A stretch of 64,000 nt of DNA, from positions 248,001 to 312,000 of the forward strand of contig NZ_LMKW01000011.1 of the NCBI RefSeq assembly GCF_001421745.1, written 5' to 3'. Both the position numbers and the translations under genes were made by a program. Shown here in pieces: positions 37,856 to 46,793 of this stretch; position 1 is the stretch's first letter, and each line of letters begins with the position of its first letter. The stretch comes from Sphingomonas sp. Leaf230. GTDB taxonomy: Bacteria > Pseudomonadota > Alphaproteobacteria > Sphingomonadales > Sphingomonadaceae. Below the pieces are notes generated by a model. The model was not told the DNA's origin. It was given only the letters and a program-made list of their open reading frames with translations, and did not search any database.

Positions 37856-40339
37856 GTGCTAGATCTGCTCGTGAGGCTGAGGGCGCTATTTGATCGGATT
37901 TTCCAGGCGGGGCGCAAATCAGCGTCGACTGCGAAGATTGAAGTTACAAGGGACAGCACTGTCTCGATCCCTCCCCGTCCCGCGGCGTTGTTTGCTCATA
38001 GCGAGTTAAACCCACCCTTTCCCAATGACGTTCCGCTTATCTACGGGACGGATGTCGATGTCGTAAACAGACTGCGCGTCGGCATTAACTCCGACAACAC
38101 GGGTAGCGACCGCCCTGACGATGTTGAACCAATCGACGCGGCCGACGTCGAGGAGCCGGCCAACCTGTCGCCGGGAATCGCGAGCGATCCCGAACTTCGG
38201 GTGCCTGTTTCGCAGAGACCCGATCAGGTCCATTTAGTGTCGCTGCAGATTGAGCCGGAGGTCACCCGCGGGCCGACTGTCGAACCCACACACATCGACA
38301 TTGTCGTTTCGGAGGACGTCAGCGACGAGATCGAGCCAACGGGAACATTGCATGATGCGCAGGTATCCGAACCCAAAATAGGGCGGGATGTCGGCGGACT
38401 GATGGATCCGAGCGATGAGAATCGTGAGGCCTACCTTGGTTTGACCGAAGACGGGCTCGCGTCCACACCAGTTCATGTGCGAACGGCTCAAGACCTTGTC
38501 GAGTTCGACAATTGCCATCTCGATCGCGCCGCGCTTCAGAACGAGGTGCCAAACGACTCAACGTCCCATGAGCATTCGGCGCTCGCCGTTCTTGCGACGT
38601 CCGCCGGTGGTCAGCACCTGTCTTTGGGGTCGATCGACGCCAATGACCCGGATCATGCGCCAGCTGACAGAGTCGGCATCTCAGAAGCGCCCCTTCTTGA
38701 TCGAGGTCTGATTAACCCGCCGTCCGAGAGTTCCGCGAGCGAGCCGCCGGTCGTTGCCGACACACCAAGCGGACGCGACGACTTCGTAGCGCCAACTGAG
38801 GCAACATTCATGGCTGACGGCTGGCCAATGGATGAAGCGGACCGGGCGCGGGATGCGGCCGAAGTTTCAGAATCCTTCTATGAGGGCGCAACCGTCGATG
38901 AGGCCCATTCACTCAAAGCGCCGAATGAACACTATCCGGTTGTCGAGGTGCCTGTATTCAACCTTAACCCCGAAGCGGAAGATGTCGACGCGGAGGTGCA
39001 GGAGCTATCCGCAGCGTTGGTAGCGGCGAAACTGACCGGCACGGATCTGCCAGCCAAAGCCGTAGTGATGCACAACCGAAAGCCCGGGGATTATCGCCCA
39101 AGGCTTAACCGCGCCCGCACACGGCGCGCACCCGTGGCAGGGTCTTCGGGCGGCGCCGAAGTCCAAAATCTCGATGTCGCGCTCCAGCTGCTGATCGGCC
39201 CTGGCGACTGGGGCGTCGAACTCTGGGCGCTTCTTCGCGTGCCGAATGGTGCGCAAGACGACGTCGCTGTCGATTTTGACGGAGACGAGTTTTGGCTTGG
39301 CCAACTCGACGAGCAGCTACTCGAGCCACTCGCACTGCCCAATGCCACTGCCGCATTCGGCGAGCCGCTTCTCGTCGCTGCCACGGGTATGCCAGTGAAC
39401 TGGAAGCGCACCTCGCGGGATCTGCATGTTCTGAGCCCGGATCCGCGCGTCGCTGGGTTCGTCAGCAAACCGCGCGTGACTATCGGTCAGGAAAGCGTCG
39501 TCATATGCCGGGAGGCCCTCTCTCAGGTCGCGCTTTTGCAAATCCTCGCTACCGGTTCACCGGAGCCTGTGCGCATTGAGGGGCCGAATGTGCCTGACGG
39601 GTGGATTTGTTGGCGGGGGGTCCGGCCGGCGCGTCCATCCCTCCCCGTCGGCGGACCTGGCATACTCGATGCGCTAGATCCCCTACCTGCGGTTTCGATC
39701 GAGTTCTCCGGGGGCATAAAGCTCTCTCAAACGGCGTGGCTCGAAGGGTATCCGCCGATGATCCAGCTGCTGGGCCTTCTCTCAGAGGACGACCCCGTCC
39801 TGTTTGATGGTCACGAGGGAACGCAGGATGCAGAAGGCGTCTGGACGGCAGACCGATGGGACGCGGCCGGCCAGCACCGAGTTGAGCATGGCGGTGTCAC
39901 GGCGAACTACGCGATCGAGGCCGGGGCGTCCGACTGGGACTGGTGGCCTGCGTGGCGTGACGCGGCGGCGCTGGCCGGCGCGCTATCGGGACCGGGAGGG
40001 GGACGCTTCTTCCAGGCAGGCGCATCCGGAACGTTGATTGGCGCCCGTCCCGGCGAAATCTGCACGTTCACGTCGATTAACGGGGGGGTGGCCATGGCGT
40101 CGCCACGGTTCGAACCGGTCTGGATGCTGTCCGGTGGCGTCGGGATCCATCGCGCCATTCCTGCGATGATTGGACGGAAGGTGTTGCCCGGCGCATCTGT
40201 CGGATCAGCTGATGCCGTGTCCCGGTGGGCGCGTGCGATCGGCGCGAGCCGGCGCGCTGGCGGAGATAACGGTGCCGAACGTGCACTTTGGAACCGATAT
40301 CTTGCCACTGCCCGCTCGCTGCGGAAGCGTCGCCGATGA
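37856..40339 (+). CDS. Defence-island protein A, unknown (827 aa)
   Basis: First gene of the operon. I chose the GTG at 37856 because gagg lies 7 bases upstream; the frame is open from a TTG at 37799. Residues about 30-390 are acidic and rich in Pro, Ser and Asp with little predicted fold. From about 400 an ordered part begins (QNLDVALQLLIGPGDWGVEL). Later come VPDGWICWRGVRPARPSLPV and AVSIEFSGGIKLSQTAWLEG, suggestive of beta-sandwich domains. It ends with a basic RSLRKRRR tail. Its stop overlaps the next start (atga). Such a long acidic arm could mimic DNA or recruit partners; that is speculation. No family recognised. Confidence 0.8.
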   Translation: MLDLLVRLRALFDRIFQAGRKSASTAKIEVTRDSTVSIPPRPAALFAHSELNPPFPNDVPLIYGTDVDVVNRLRVGINSDNTGSDRPDDVEPIDAADVEEPANLSPGIASDPELRVPVSQRPDQVHLVSLQIEPEVTRGPTVEPTHIDIVVSEDVSDEIEPTGTLHDAQVSEPKIGRDVGGLMDPSDENREAYLGLTEDGLASTPVHVRTAQDLVEFDNCHLDRAALQNEVPNDSTSHEHSALAVLATSAGGQHLSLGSIDANDPDHAPADRVGISEAPLLDRGLINPPSESSASEPPVVADTPSGRDDFVAPTEATFMADGWPMDEADRARDAAEVSESFYEGATVDEAHSLKAPNEHYPVVEVPVFNLNPEAEDVDAEVQELSAALVAAKLTGTDLPAKAVVMHNRKPGDYRPRLNRARTRRAPVAGSSGGAEVQNLDVALQLLIGPGDWGVELWALLRVPNGAQDDVAVDFDGDEFWLGQLDEQLLEPLALPNATAAFGEPLLVAATGMPVNWKRTSRDLHVLSPDPRVAGFVSKPRVTIGQESVVICREALSQVALLQILATGSPEPVRIEGPNVPDGWICWRGVRPARPSLPVGGPGILDALDPLPAVSIEFSGGIKLSQTAWLEGYPPMIQLLGLLSEDDPVLFDGHEGTQDAEGVWTADRWDAAGQHRVEHGGVTANYAIEAGASDWDWWPAWRDAAALAGALSGPGGGRFFQAGASGTLIGARPGEICTFTSINGGVAMASPRFEPVWMLSGGVGIHRAIPAMIGRKVLPGASVGSADAVSRWARAIGASRRAGGDNGAERALWNRYLATARSLRKRRR

Positions 40340-41223
40340 ACGAGCTTCTTTTCTGGGCGTCCGCGGTTGGCTCCGGCTCCGGCTCCATCTTCAAGCGCCG
40401 CGCGACGGAGTTAGTGTCGGCGCGCCGAGGCGCACCCTCCGCCTTCAGTCGCGCGATATGGAGCTTCAACAGTCTTGCGCACTGCGAGTTCGGTGAGGCA
40501 TCTGGCGAGTGGTGGCGGGTTACCCCACCGGTCCTAGCGGCTGGTGGTCCTGCCGGAGCGGTCTCAGCGGTCCTATGCGGCGCGAGGTCGGCTCCGCTTC
40601 TTGGCCGACTGATGGCGGCCGCGGGTGACTCTGCTAACGTCACCGAGCAGCGGGATGGACCCGACGTAATCCGGATTGATATGGCATGCGCCGATGATCT
40701 GATTCGGGTCTCGGGTCAGGCCGGGCTCCCCATCCAGTGGAATGCGCCGCTCGCCGTCATGGCTGCCTTCGTCCCGCCGCCACTGGCGAGTTTCGAGGAG
40801 TCAACGGTTCCCACTGGCGGCTGGGCGGTCGAGCGCTTCTCGAGCTCGAAGACGGCATGGGTCGCGTCTACAGTGGCTGAGGCGGTGCGGGCGCAGCGCG
40901 GACTCTTCCGCTTCAAGTCTGACTACGACACCCGGCACATTTACAAGTTGGCCGGCGTTACGCGGAAGGTCCCGCCAGGGATCGCGAAGTATTGGGCGCT
41001 CGGTAGGCGGCAGCGAGCGATGCGTCTTGATCTGTCGCGTGGTCAGGTCAGCTTCCCCATTGCAGCGCGCCCACCGGGATTGATCGATCGCGCGCTCGTA
41101 ATTGCGTCTGGGGCCCTTCCGGCTCTTGAGGGCGGACGACTGACATATTCGGGGATTAACGCTCCGCTAGCGGCGGTAGTCGCCGCCTCGCTTCGGGCTA
41201 TTGCAACGGGAGCTGACAGTTGA
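40336..41223 (+). CDS. Defence-island protein B, unknown (295 aa)
   Basis: Starts MNELLFWASAVGSGSGSIFK at an ATG overlapping the stop of protein A by 4 bases. It has PIQWNAPLAVMAAFVPPPLA, SSKTAWVASTVAEAVRAQRG and YDTRHIYKLAGVTRKVPPGI. There is no membrane segment or nuclease motif that I can point to. Its stop overlaps the TTG of the helicase, so A, B and the helicase are translationally coupled and probably made in fixed proportions. Function unknown. Confidence 0.78.
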   Translation: MNELLFWASAVGSGSGSIFKRRATELVSARRGAPSAFSRAIWSFNSLAHCEFGEASGEWWRVTPPVLAAGGPAGAVSAVLCGARSAPLLGRLMAAAGDSANVTEQRDGPDVIRIDMACADDLIRVSGQAGLPIQWNAPLAVMAAFVPPPLASFEESTVPTGGWAVERFSSSKTAWVASTVAEAVRAQRGLFRFKSDYDTRHIYKLAGVTRKVPPGIAKYWALGRRQRAMRLDLSRGQVSFPIAARPPGLIDRALVIASGALPALEGGRLTYSGINAPLAAVVAASLRAIATGADS

Positions 41224-44200
41224 CCAATCCGGTTTCAATCTTCGAGGGGATGCGCGACACCTATCTGCGCTACCTCGATAGCCCTTTCGACCTGCGATAT
41301 GACAGTTTGGTCGCCGAGCGGCGGGCTCTGCTGAACCAAGACGGGCGCCTGTATCGCGAGCCGCTCATCGAGCCGGCCCCGCCATATGCGTCGAGCGGCC
41401 TAGACATCGCGGCGGCGGTCAGGGCGATCCTTGGAGGATCTCTTCCGGCACAGCAGGTCGCGGACATCTCGGGGTTCGTTTCCCAAGGACTGTTTCCGGC
41501 AGGCCGTGAATTATACGCGCATCAGTTCGCCGCCTTAGACGCCTCGATGCGCGAAGGCCGCGACGTGATCGTGACCAGCGGCACGGGCTCAGGGAAGACC
41601 GAGTGCTTCCTGATCCCTATCGCCGCCGCGTTGGTTGCGGAATCTGACCGATGGGGGCCGCCCGCCACAATTCCGGCAGCGCACGAATGGTGGGATCATC
41701 CAGGTCCCGGCGGCCAACGCTTCCATCCGCGCGTCTCGCAGCGCGGGCACGAGGACGCGGTGGCGCGCCCGCCGGGCATGCGCGCGCTCGTGATGTATCC
41801 GCTGAACGCTCTTGCCGAGGATCAGCTGGTCCGACTTCGCCTAGGCTTCGACAGCGCGGCCGCTCGCACATGGCTTGGCGCGAACAGGCACGGCAACCGG
41901 CTATACTTCGGCCGCTACACCGGCCGGACCCCGGTTGCTGGCGATCCGACGTCGGGCACCAAGCTGACTGAGCTGCGCAATGAGCTTCGCTCGATGGCGC
42001 GTGATGCAGCGGCGGTCGCCCCGACCGACGCGGCCAAGTTCTTCCAGAGCATGGACGGCGCCGAGATGTGGTCTCGCTGGGACATGCAGGATAGTCCGCC
42101 AGACCTTCTGATTACCAATTATAGCATGCTCAACATCATGCTGATGCGTGGCGTCGACGCTCCCATCTTTGATGCTACACGTGACTGGCTGGCACTCGAC
42201 TCGCGCAACGTTTTTCACCTCGTCGTCGATGAGTTGCACACCTACCGCGGCACGCCCGGGACGGAGGTGGCCTACCTCCTGCGGGTGCTCTTGGAGCGGC
42301 TCGGACTCCATCCTGATCACGACCAGCTCCGCATCATAGCCTCCTCAGCATCGCTGTCCGATGATCAGGCCGGCCGCGACTACCTGCACGGCTTCTTCGG
42401 CCGCGACCGCTCACGCTTCGCCGTCATCGGCGGCCAGCAGCGGCCGCTTTCGCCCACGGCGCGCACGTCCGTAGCGCAGCACGCTTCGGCTCTGGCGGCG
42501 TTCCCTGCAGCGGTTGAAGCGCAGGGACTTGACGCTGCGGCGGCGGCCCTGGAGATCGCCGTAGGCGCTGGCGACGGCTCGTCGTTGGCGACGCCCGCTC
42601 GGCTCGGACGGGCACTGGCGAGCACTGAGGCTCCCGACGCTCTAAGGTCAGTCTGCCGCAATGAAGACGGCAGCCGGCCAGAGCCGCGACAGACAGCTGA
42701 CATCGGTTCCCGGCTATTTACCGGTTCCACGCCGCAGCAGGCCAGTGCAGCGGCGGAGGGGATGGTCACCGCGATCGCATCTGCGGAGTTGCCGAACGGT
42801 GATCCGCTACTGCCGGTGCGCGCTCACATCATGTTCCGCAACGTCCAAGGGCTGTGGGCATGCGCGGACCCGGCCTGCAACCAGGCACCGCAGCGCGCCG
42901 ACAATCCTCAAGTGGGTGCACTTCACCACGTGCCGGCGTCTGGCTGCGGCTGCGGTGCCAGGGTGCTGGAGCTTCTCTACTGCGAGCCCTGTGGCGAGGT
43001 GTTTCTTGGCGGATATCGCGCCGATACGAATAACAGCCAGCGTTGGCGACTCACCCCGGACTTCCCGGACCTTGAACAGGTTCCCGACCGCGCCGGCGCG
43101 GAGCGCGATTACGAGAATTACGCCGTGTTTTGGCCCTCCGGTGGCCGCACGCCACGGACACGGAGCTGGTCGCTGAAGCGCGTGGATCGCCAGTGGCGCC
43201 GGGCTCAGCTAGCCCCAGGTTCAGGCATGCTGACCGTAGGCGCGGCCGGCAACGGCTACGTCTATTTCATCCCGTCGCGCCACCGCCCGCCGCGCCCCGG
43301 TGCGCGCGTCTCCGAGACGCCAGGTGCGTTTCCCTCGCGCTGCCCATGCTGCGATGCCGATTGGGGCGGTCGCAGCTCGGGATCGGCTGGGGGATCTCCA
43401 ATCCGGGGCCAGCGCACGGGTTTCCAAAAGGTCGCACAGATCCTCGCGGATTCACTGCTGCGCGACATCGCCCCATCGGGCGAGGATGACAAGCGCAAGC
43501 TGGTCGTCTTCTCCGACAGCCGGCAGGATGCGGCGAAGCTCTCCGCGGGTATGCGGCAGGCTCATCACCTCGACTCCGTGCGCCAGGCTTTGGTCTCCGC
43601 TCTCGGTGTCGCAGGACAGGGTGCCGCCGCCTTTCAGTTGCAGATGTCAGGTGCTGCGCTGACGCCTGAGCAGGCAAGGGCCGCGGCTGACTTTCAGCTC
43701 GCCTCTTTGCAGGATGCGCTCATCATCATGGCAGCTGCTGGCCCGCAGGCCGGCGCAAGCTGCCCCTTTCACCCTGGGATGACCTACGCGCAGGCGGCTT
43801 CGACGATCGTGGCGAACAGCACCGGGCCGTTCCTCGTCGCAAACCTGTTCGCGGATGCGGAGCTGCGGCTGCTCGGGGCCGGCATCAATCCTGGAGGTTA
43901 TGGGCTCGAGAGCCTATGGACCGACACCGGAGATCGGACTGGCAGCTGGCGCAACCTTTTCAATTGGTTGACGACCCCTCCGTCAGCGATGGGAAGCGGG
44001 CTTTCCGTCCAGCAGGTCGACCATCTGCAGCGGCTGAGGCGCACCGCTCACGCGGAGGTGTTGAAGGTAATCTTTGCCTCTGGGCGGCGCGGCTTGGAAT
44101 CGCTCCAGATCGCCTTCGCGGCGGTCGGTCCGGGAGCGCCAGGCGAGACAGACCCGATAATCGTTGAGGCGGCGAACGGCGTATTGCGGCTGCTGGGCGA

Positions 44201-46721
44201 GCGCAGGCGGATCGAAGGCGAACCGTTCAGGGCGATCGGCACTCCAGGGGCGGCAGCGCCAGGGTTCGTAAATGACTACTTGAGTGCCGTCGCGACGGCG
44301 GCTGGTCGGACCACGGCCGCGCTGACCATGGATGTCGAGGCGCGCCTGACACACGGCGCGCTCGTCGTCGACTGGCTCATCCAGCCGGATCGGCTGGAGA
44401 TCTCGCGCCCTGGGCAAACTTCCTGGGAGTGCACGGCTTGCAGGCGGATTCACCTGCACCCGAGCGGGACCGTGTGCACAGACTGCCAGCAGCCGCTCGG
44501 TGCGGCGCAGCCGCTGGGGACTGGCGCGACGGAGGACGACTACTACCTCTATCTCGCTCGGCACGCAGGCGACTTGTTCCGGCTCAACTGCGAGGAGATG
44601 ACAGGGCAGACGAGCAAGCAGGCGGCCCGCGAGCGGCAACGGCTTTTTCAGGGCGTATGCCTCCCGCCGCCCCAGGAGATACCACTGGTCGACACGGTAG
44701 ACCTGCTGAGCGTCACAACCACGATGGAGGCCGGTGTCGACATCGGATCGCTTCTCGCAGTCATGATGGCTAACATGCCGCCGCTGCGCTTCAACTATCA
44801 GCAGCGCGTCGGCCGGGCGGGTCGGCGTGGAAGCGCGCTTTCCCTAGCGTTGACCCTCTGCCGCGGGCGCAGCCATGACGACTATTACTTCCAGAGGCCG
44901 GCGAAGATCACGGCCGACCTCCCCCCTCAGCCATATGTGGACCTGAGCGTGGAGCCCATCGTCAAGCGAGTGCTTGCCAAGGAGGTGCTGCGAGAGGCCT
45001 TCGCGACGCTGTCTTCGACCCAACCAGCCGGTTACGATGTCCACGGGGAGTTTGGTCAGACCGCGGACTGGCATCAGCCAACGGTTCCCGGCGGCAACAC
45101 GGTTCGCGCTGAAATCTTAAATTGGATCGCCTCGAGCACGACCAGGATATCGAGCATAACGAGCTTGCTCCTTCACGCTGCGGAACCTCAACTCCAGGCA
45201 CGGCAAGGTGCGCTAGAGGGATGGGCCGCGAACGATCTAATCCTCGCCGTCGATTCAGCCGTTTCGAACCCTCGATTGGTGCAGCCACTTCTTAGTGAGC
45301 GGCTCGCCAATGCTGGCGTGCTCCCCATGTTCGGTTTTCCGACGAGGACGCGGTTCCTATACCATGACTGGCCCAGCGGCCAGCTTCCACCGCCCGACGT
45401 CGTGGATCGCCCACTCGACCTAGCGATTAGCCAATTCGCGCCAGGCTCGGAGACCGTGAAGGAAGGCATGATCCACACATCGATCGGTGTCGTGAACTAC
45501 CAGATGGTTAGGGGGCGCGCCGATGAGGTAGCTGACCCCCTTGGACCTCCAATCCCCACGGGCATCTGCCGCTTCTGCCAGTCGATAGACGCAAGCGGGA
45601 CCCCCGCTGCGAACTGTAGCGTGTGCGGGGCTGGACCGGCGCATTATCAAGTTGTGAACCTATCCGAGCCGAGAGGTTTCAGAACCCGATATCGGACGGA
45701 GCGCGATTACGACGGCACGTTCGAATGGACGCCACGCGCAACTCGACCGAAATTGGGTCTGGCTGGACTTCCGCTGACGCCGCACCTGAACTTCGAGATC
45801 CACAGTGGAGAGCAGACGGTCCATGTGATCAACGACAACAACGGACAGTTGTTCGAGTTCGAAAAGTTTTTCGGCGAGACTTGGGCGACCCGACAGGCGC
45901 TCGAAAAGATCGGGCATCCCGCTAGCGGTCAGCCGATTGCCGGTCCCGACCCCCGTGCGCTGGCCGCGATCAGCCAAACCGACGTCCTTGTGGCTGGCGT
46001 GCACCAGTGGCCGGCCGGAATCTTCGCGAACCCGCTCGATGTGGAGGGCCGCGCCGCGCTGTATTCGTTTGGTTTCCTTCTTCGACGGGCCGCGGCAGTC
46101 AGGCTCGACGTGAGCGACGCCGAACTCAAAGCGGGTCTGCGCACGACGCGTGATCAGGCGGGTAACGTCATCGGCCAAGTATTTCTCTCAGACACGCTGG
46201 AGAACGGGGCCGGATACAGCACCCACCTTGGCGCACCGTCAGAGTTCGCGGCGCTTCTTCAGGACATGCTTGCGCCGACCATGCTCGGGATGTTTCAGAC
46301 GATGGCGCGACCGGACGATCATGGCGTTGTCTGTCAGACGTCATGTCACGAGTGCATGCGTGACTACGGAAATCTCGCCTATCACAGCATTCTCGACTGG
46401 CGGCTCGCCATCGATATGGCGCGGCTGTCGCTGAACGCCGCCGCTCCTATTGACTTCACACCCGCGCACTGGATCGGTGTGGCTGACCACGCGGCGGCCC
46501 GCATCCATGCCGCGATGCCAGGATCTACCCGAACGACGCTCGCCGGACTGGAAGCCGTAGTCGCTGGTGGGCGGGCAACGGTTATCATTCACCCACTTTG
46601 GGACGGGCGGCAGGGCAGCACTCATCCGGCCATCACAGCGGCGATGGCGGCTGGAGCCCAGGCCGGGCTCAGCGTTGGCGGACGCTCCACGTTCATGGCG
46701 ATCCGGCGGCCGGTCAATTGA
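41220..46721 (+). CDS. Large DEAD/DEAH-type helicase with DUF1998-like C-terminus, DruE-like
   Basis: An 1833-aa superfamily 2 helicase. LYAHQFAAL near 100 is the Q-motif region, followed by VTSGTGSGKTECF (Walker A, about 120) and VVDELHTYRGTPG (DEAH-like box, about 336). MEAGVDIGSLLAVMMANMPP and QQRVGRAGRRGSAL (motif VI, about 1194) complete the helicase core. Three Cys-rich zinc knuckles are seen near 547, 1069 and 1449. The C-terminal region has SDTLENGAGYSTHLG and CQTSCHECMRDYGNLAY, as in DUF1998 proteins. Size and layout match DruE of Druantia defence systems better than the shorter DISARM DrmA; this is family knowledge plus inference. Starts with TTG overlapping gene B. Confidence 0.9.
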   Translation: MTNPVSIFEGMRDTYLRYLDSPFDLRYDSLVAERRALLNQDGRLYREPLIEPAPPYASSGLDIAAAVRAILGGSLPAQQVADISGFVSQGLFPAGRELYAHQFAALDASMREGRDVIVTSGTGSGKTECFLIPIAAALVAESDRWGPPATIPAAHEWWDHPGPGGQRFHPRVSQRGHEDAVARPPGMRALVMYPLNALAEDQLVRLRLGFDSAAARTWLGANRHGNRLYFGRYTGRTPVAGDPTSGTKLTELRNELRSMARDAAAVAPTDAAKFFQSMDGAEMWSRWDMQDSPPDLLITNYSMLNIMLMRGVDAPIFDATRDWLALDSRNVFHLVVDELHTYRGTPGTEVAYLLRVLLERLGLHPDHDQLRIIASSASLSDDQAGRDYLHGFFGRDRSRFAVIGGQQRPLSPTARTSVAQHASALAAFPAAVEAQGLDAAAAALEIAVGAGDGSSLATPARLGRALASTEAPDALRSVCRNEDGSRPEPRQTADIGSRLFTGSTPQQASAAAEGMVTAIASAELPNGDPLLPVRAHIMFRNVQGLWACADPACNQAPQRADNPQVGALHHVPASGCGCGARVLELLYCEPCGEVFLGGYRADTNNSQRWRLTPDFPDLEQVPDRAGAERDYENYAVFWPSGGRTPRTRSWSLKRVDRQWRRAQLAPGSGMLTVGAAGNGYVYFIPSRHRPPRPGARVSETPGAFPSRCPCCDADWGGRSSGSAGGSPIRGQRTGFQKVAQILADSLLRDIAPSGEDDKRKLVVFSDSRQDAAKLSAGMRQAHHLDSVRQALVSALGVAGQGAAAFQLQMSGAALTPEQARAAADFQLASLQDALIIMAAAGPQAGASCPFHPGMTYAQAASTIVANSTGPFLVANLFADAELRLLGAGINPGGYGLESLWTDTGDRTGSWRNLFNWLTTPPSAMGSGLSVQQVDHLQRLRRTAHAEVLKVIFASGRRGLESLQIAFAAVGPGAPGETDPIIVEAANGVLRLLGERRRIEGEPFRAIGTPGAAAPGFVNDYLSAVATAAGRTTAALTMDVEARLTHGALVVDWLIQPDRLEISRPGQTSWECTACRRIHLHPSGTVCTDCQQPLGAAQPLGTGATEDDYYLYLARHAGDLFRLNCEEMTGQTSKQAARERQRLFQGVCLPPPQEIPLVDTVDLLSVTTTMEAGVDIGSLLAVMMANMPPLRFNYQQRVGRAGRRGSALSLALTLCRGRSHDDYYFQRPAKITADLPPQPYVDLSVEPIVKRVLAKEVLREAFATLSSTQPAGYDVHGEFGQTADWHQPTVPGGNTVRAEILNWIASSTTRISSITSLLLHAAEPQLQARQGALEGWAANDLILAVDSAVSNPRLVQPLLSERLANAGVLPMFGFPTRTRFLYHDWPSGQLPPPDVVDRPLDLAISQFAPGSETVKEGMIHTSIGVVNYQMVRGRADEVADPLGPPIPTGICRFCQSIDASGTPAANCSVCGAGPAHYQVVNLSEPRGFRTRYRTERDYDGTFEWTPRATRPKLGLAGLPLTPHLNFEIHSGEQTVHVINDNNGQLFEFEKFFGETWATRQALEKIGHPASGQPIAGPDPRALAAISQTDVLVAGVHQWPAGIFANPLDVEGRAALYSFGFLLRRAAAVRLDVSDAELKAGLRTTRDQAGNVIGQVFLSDTLENGAGYSTHLGAPSEFAALLQDMLAPTMLGMFQTMARPDDHGVVCQTSCHECMRDYGNLAYHSILDWRLAIDMARLSLNAAAPIDFTPAHWIGVADHAAARIHAAMPGSTRTTLAGLEAVVAGGRATVIIHPLWDGRQGSTHPAITAAMAAGAQAGLSVGGRSTFMAIRRPVN

Positions 46722-46793
46722 GGGCGACAGCTATGGCCTGCAGGTTGCATCAGGTCACCGTGCTGCGCATGGGCGATGTGGAAGGGGTAAGCC

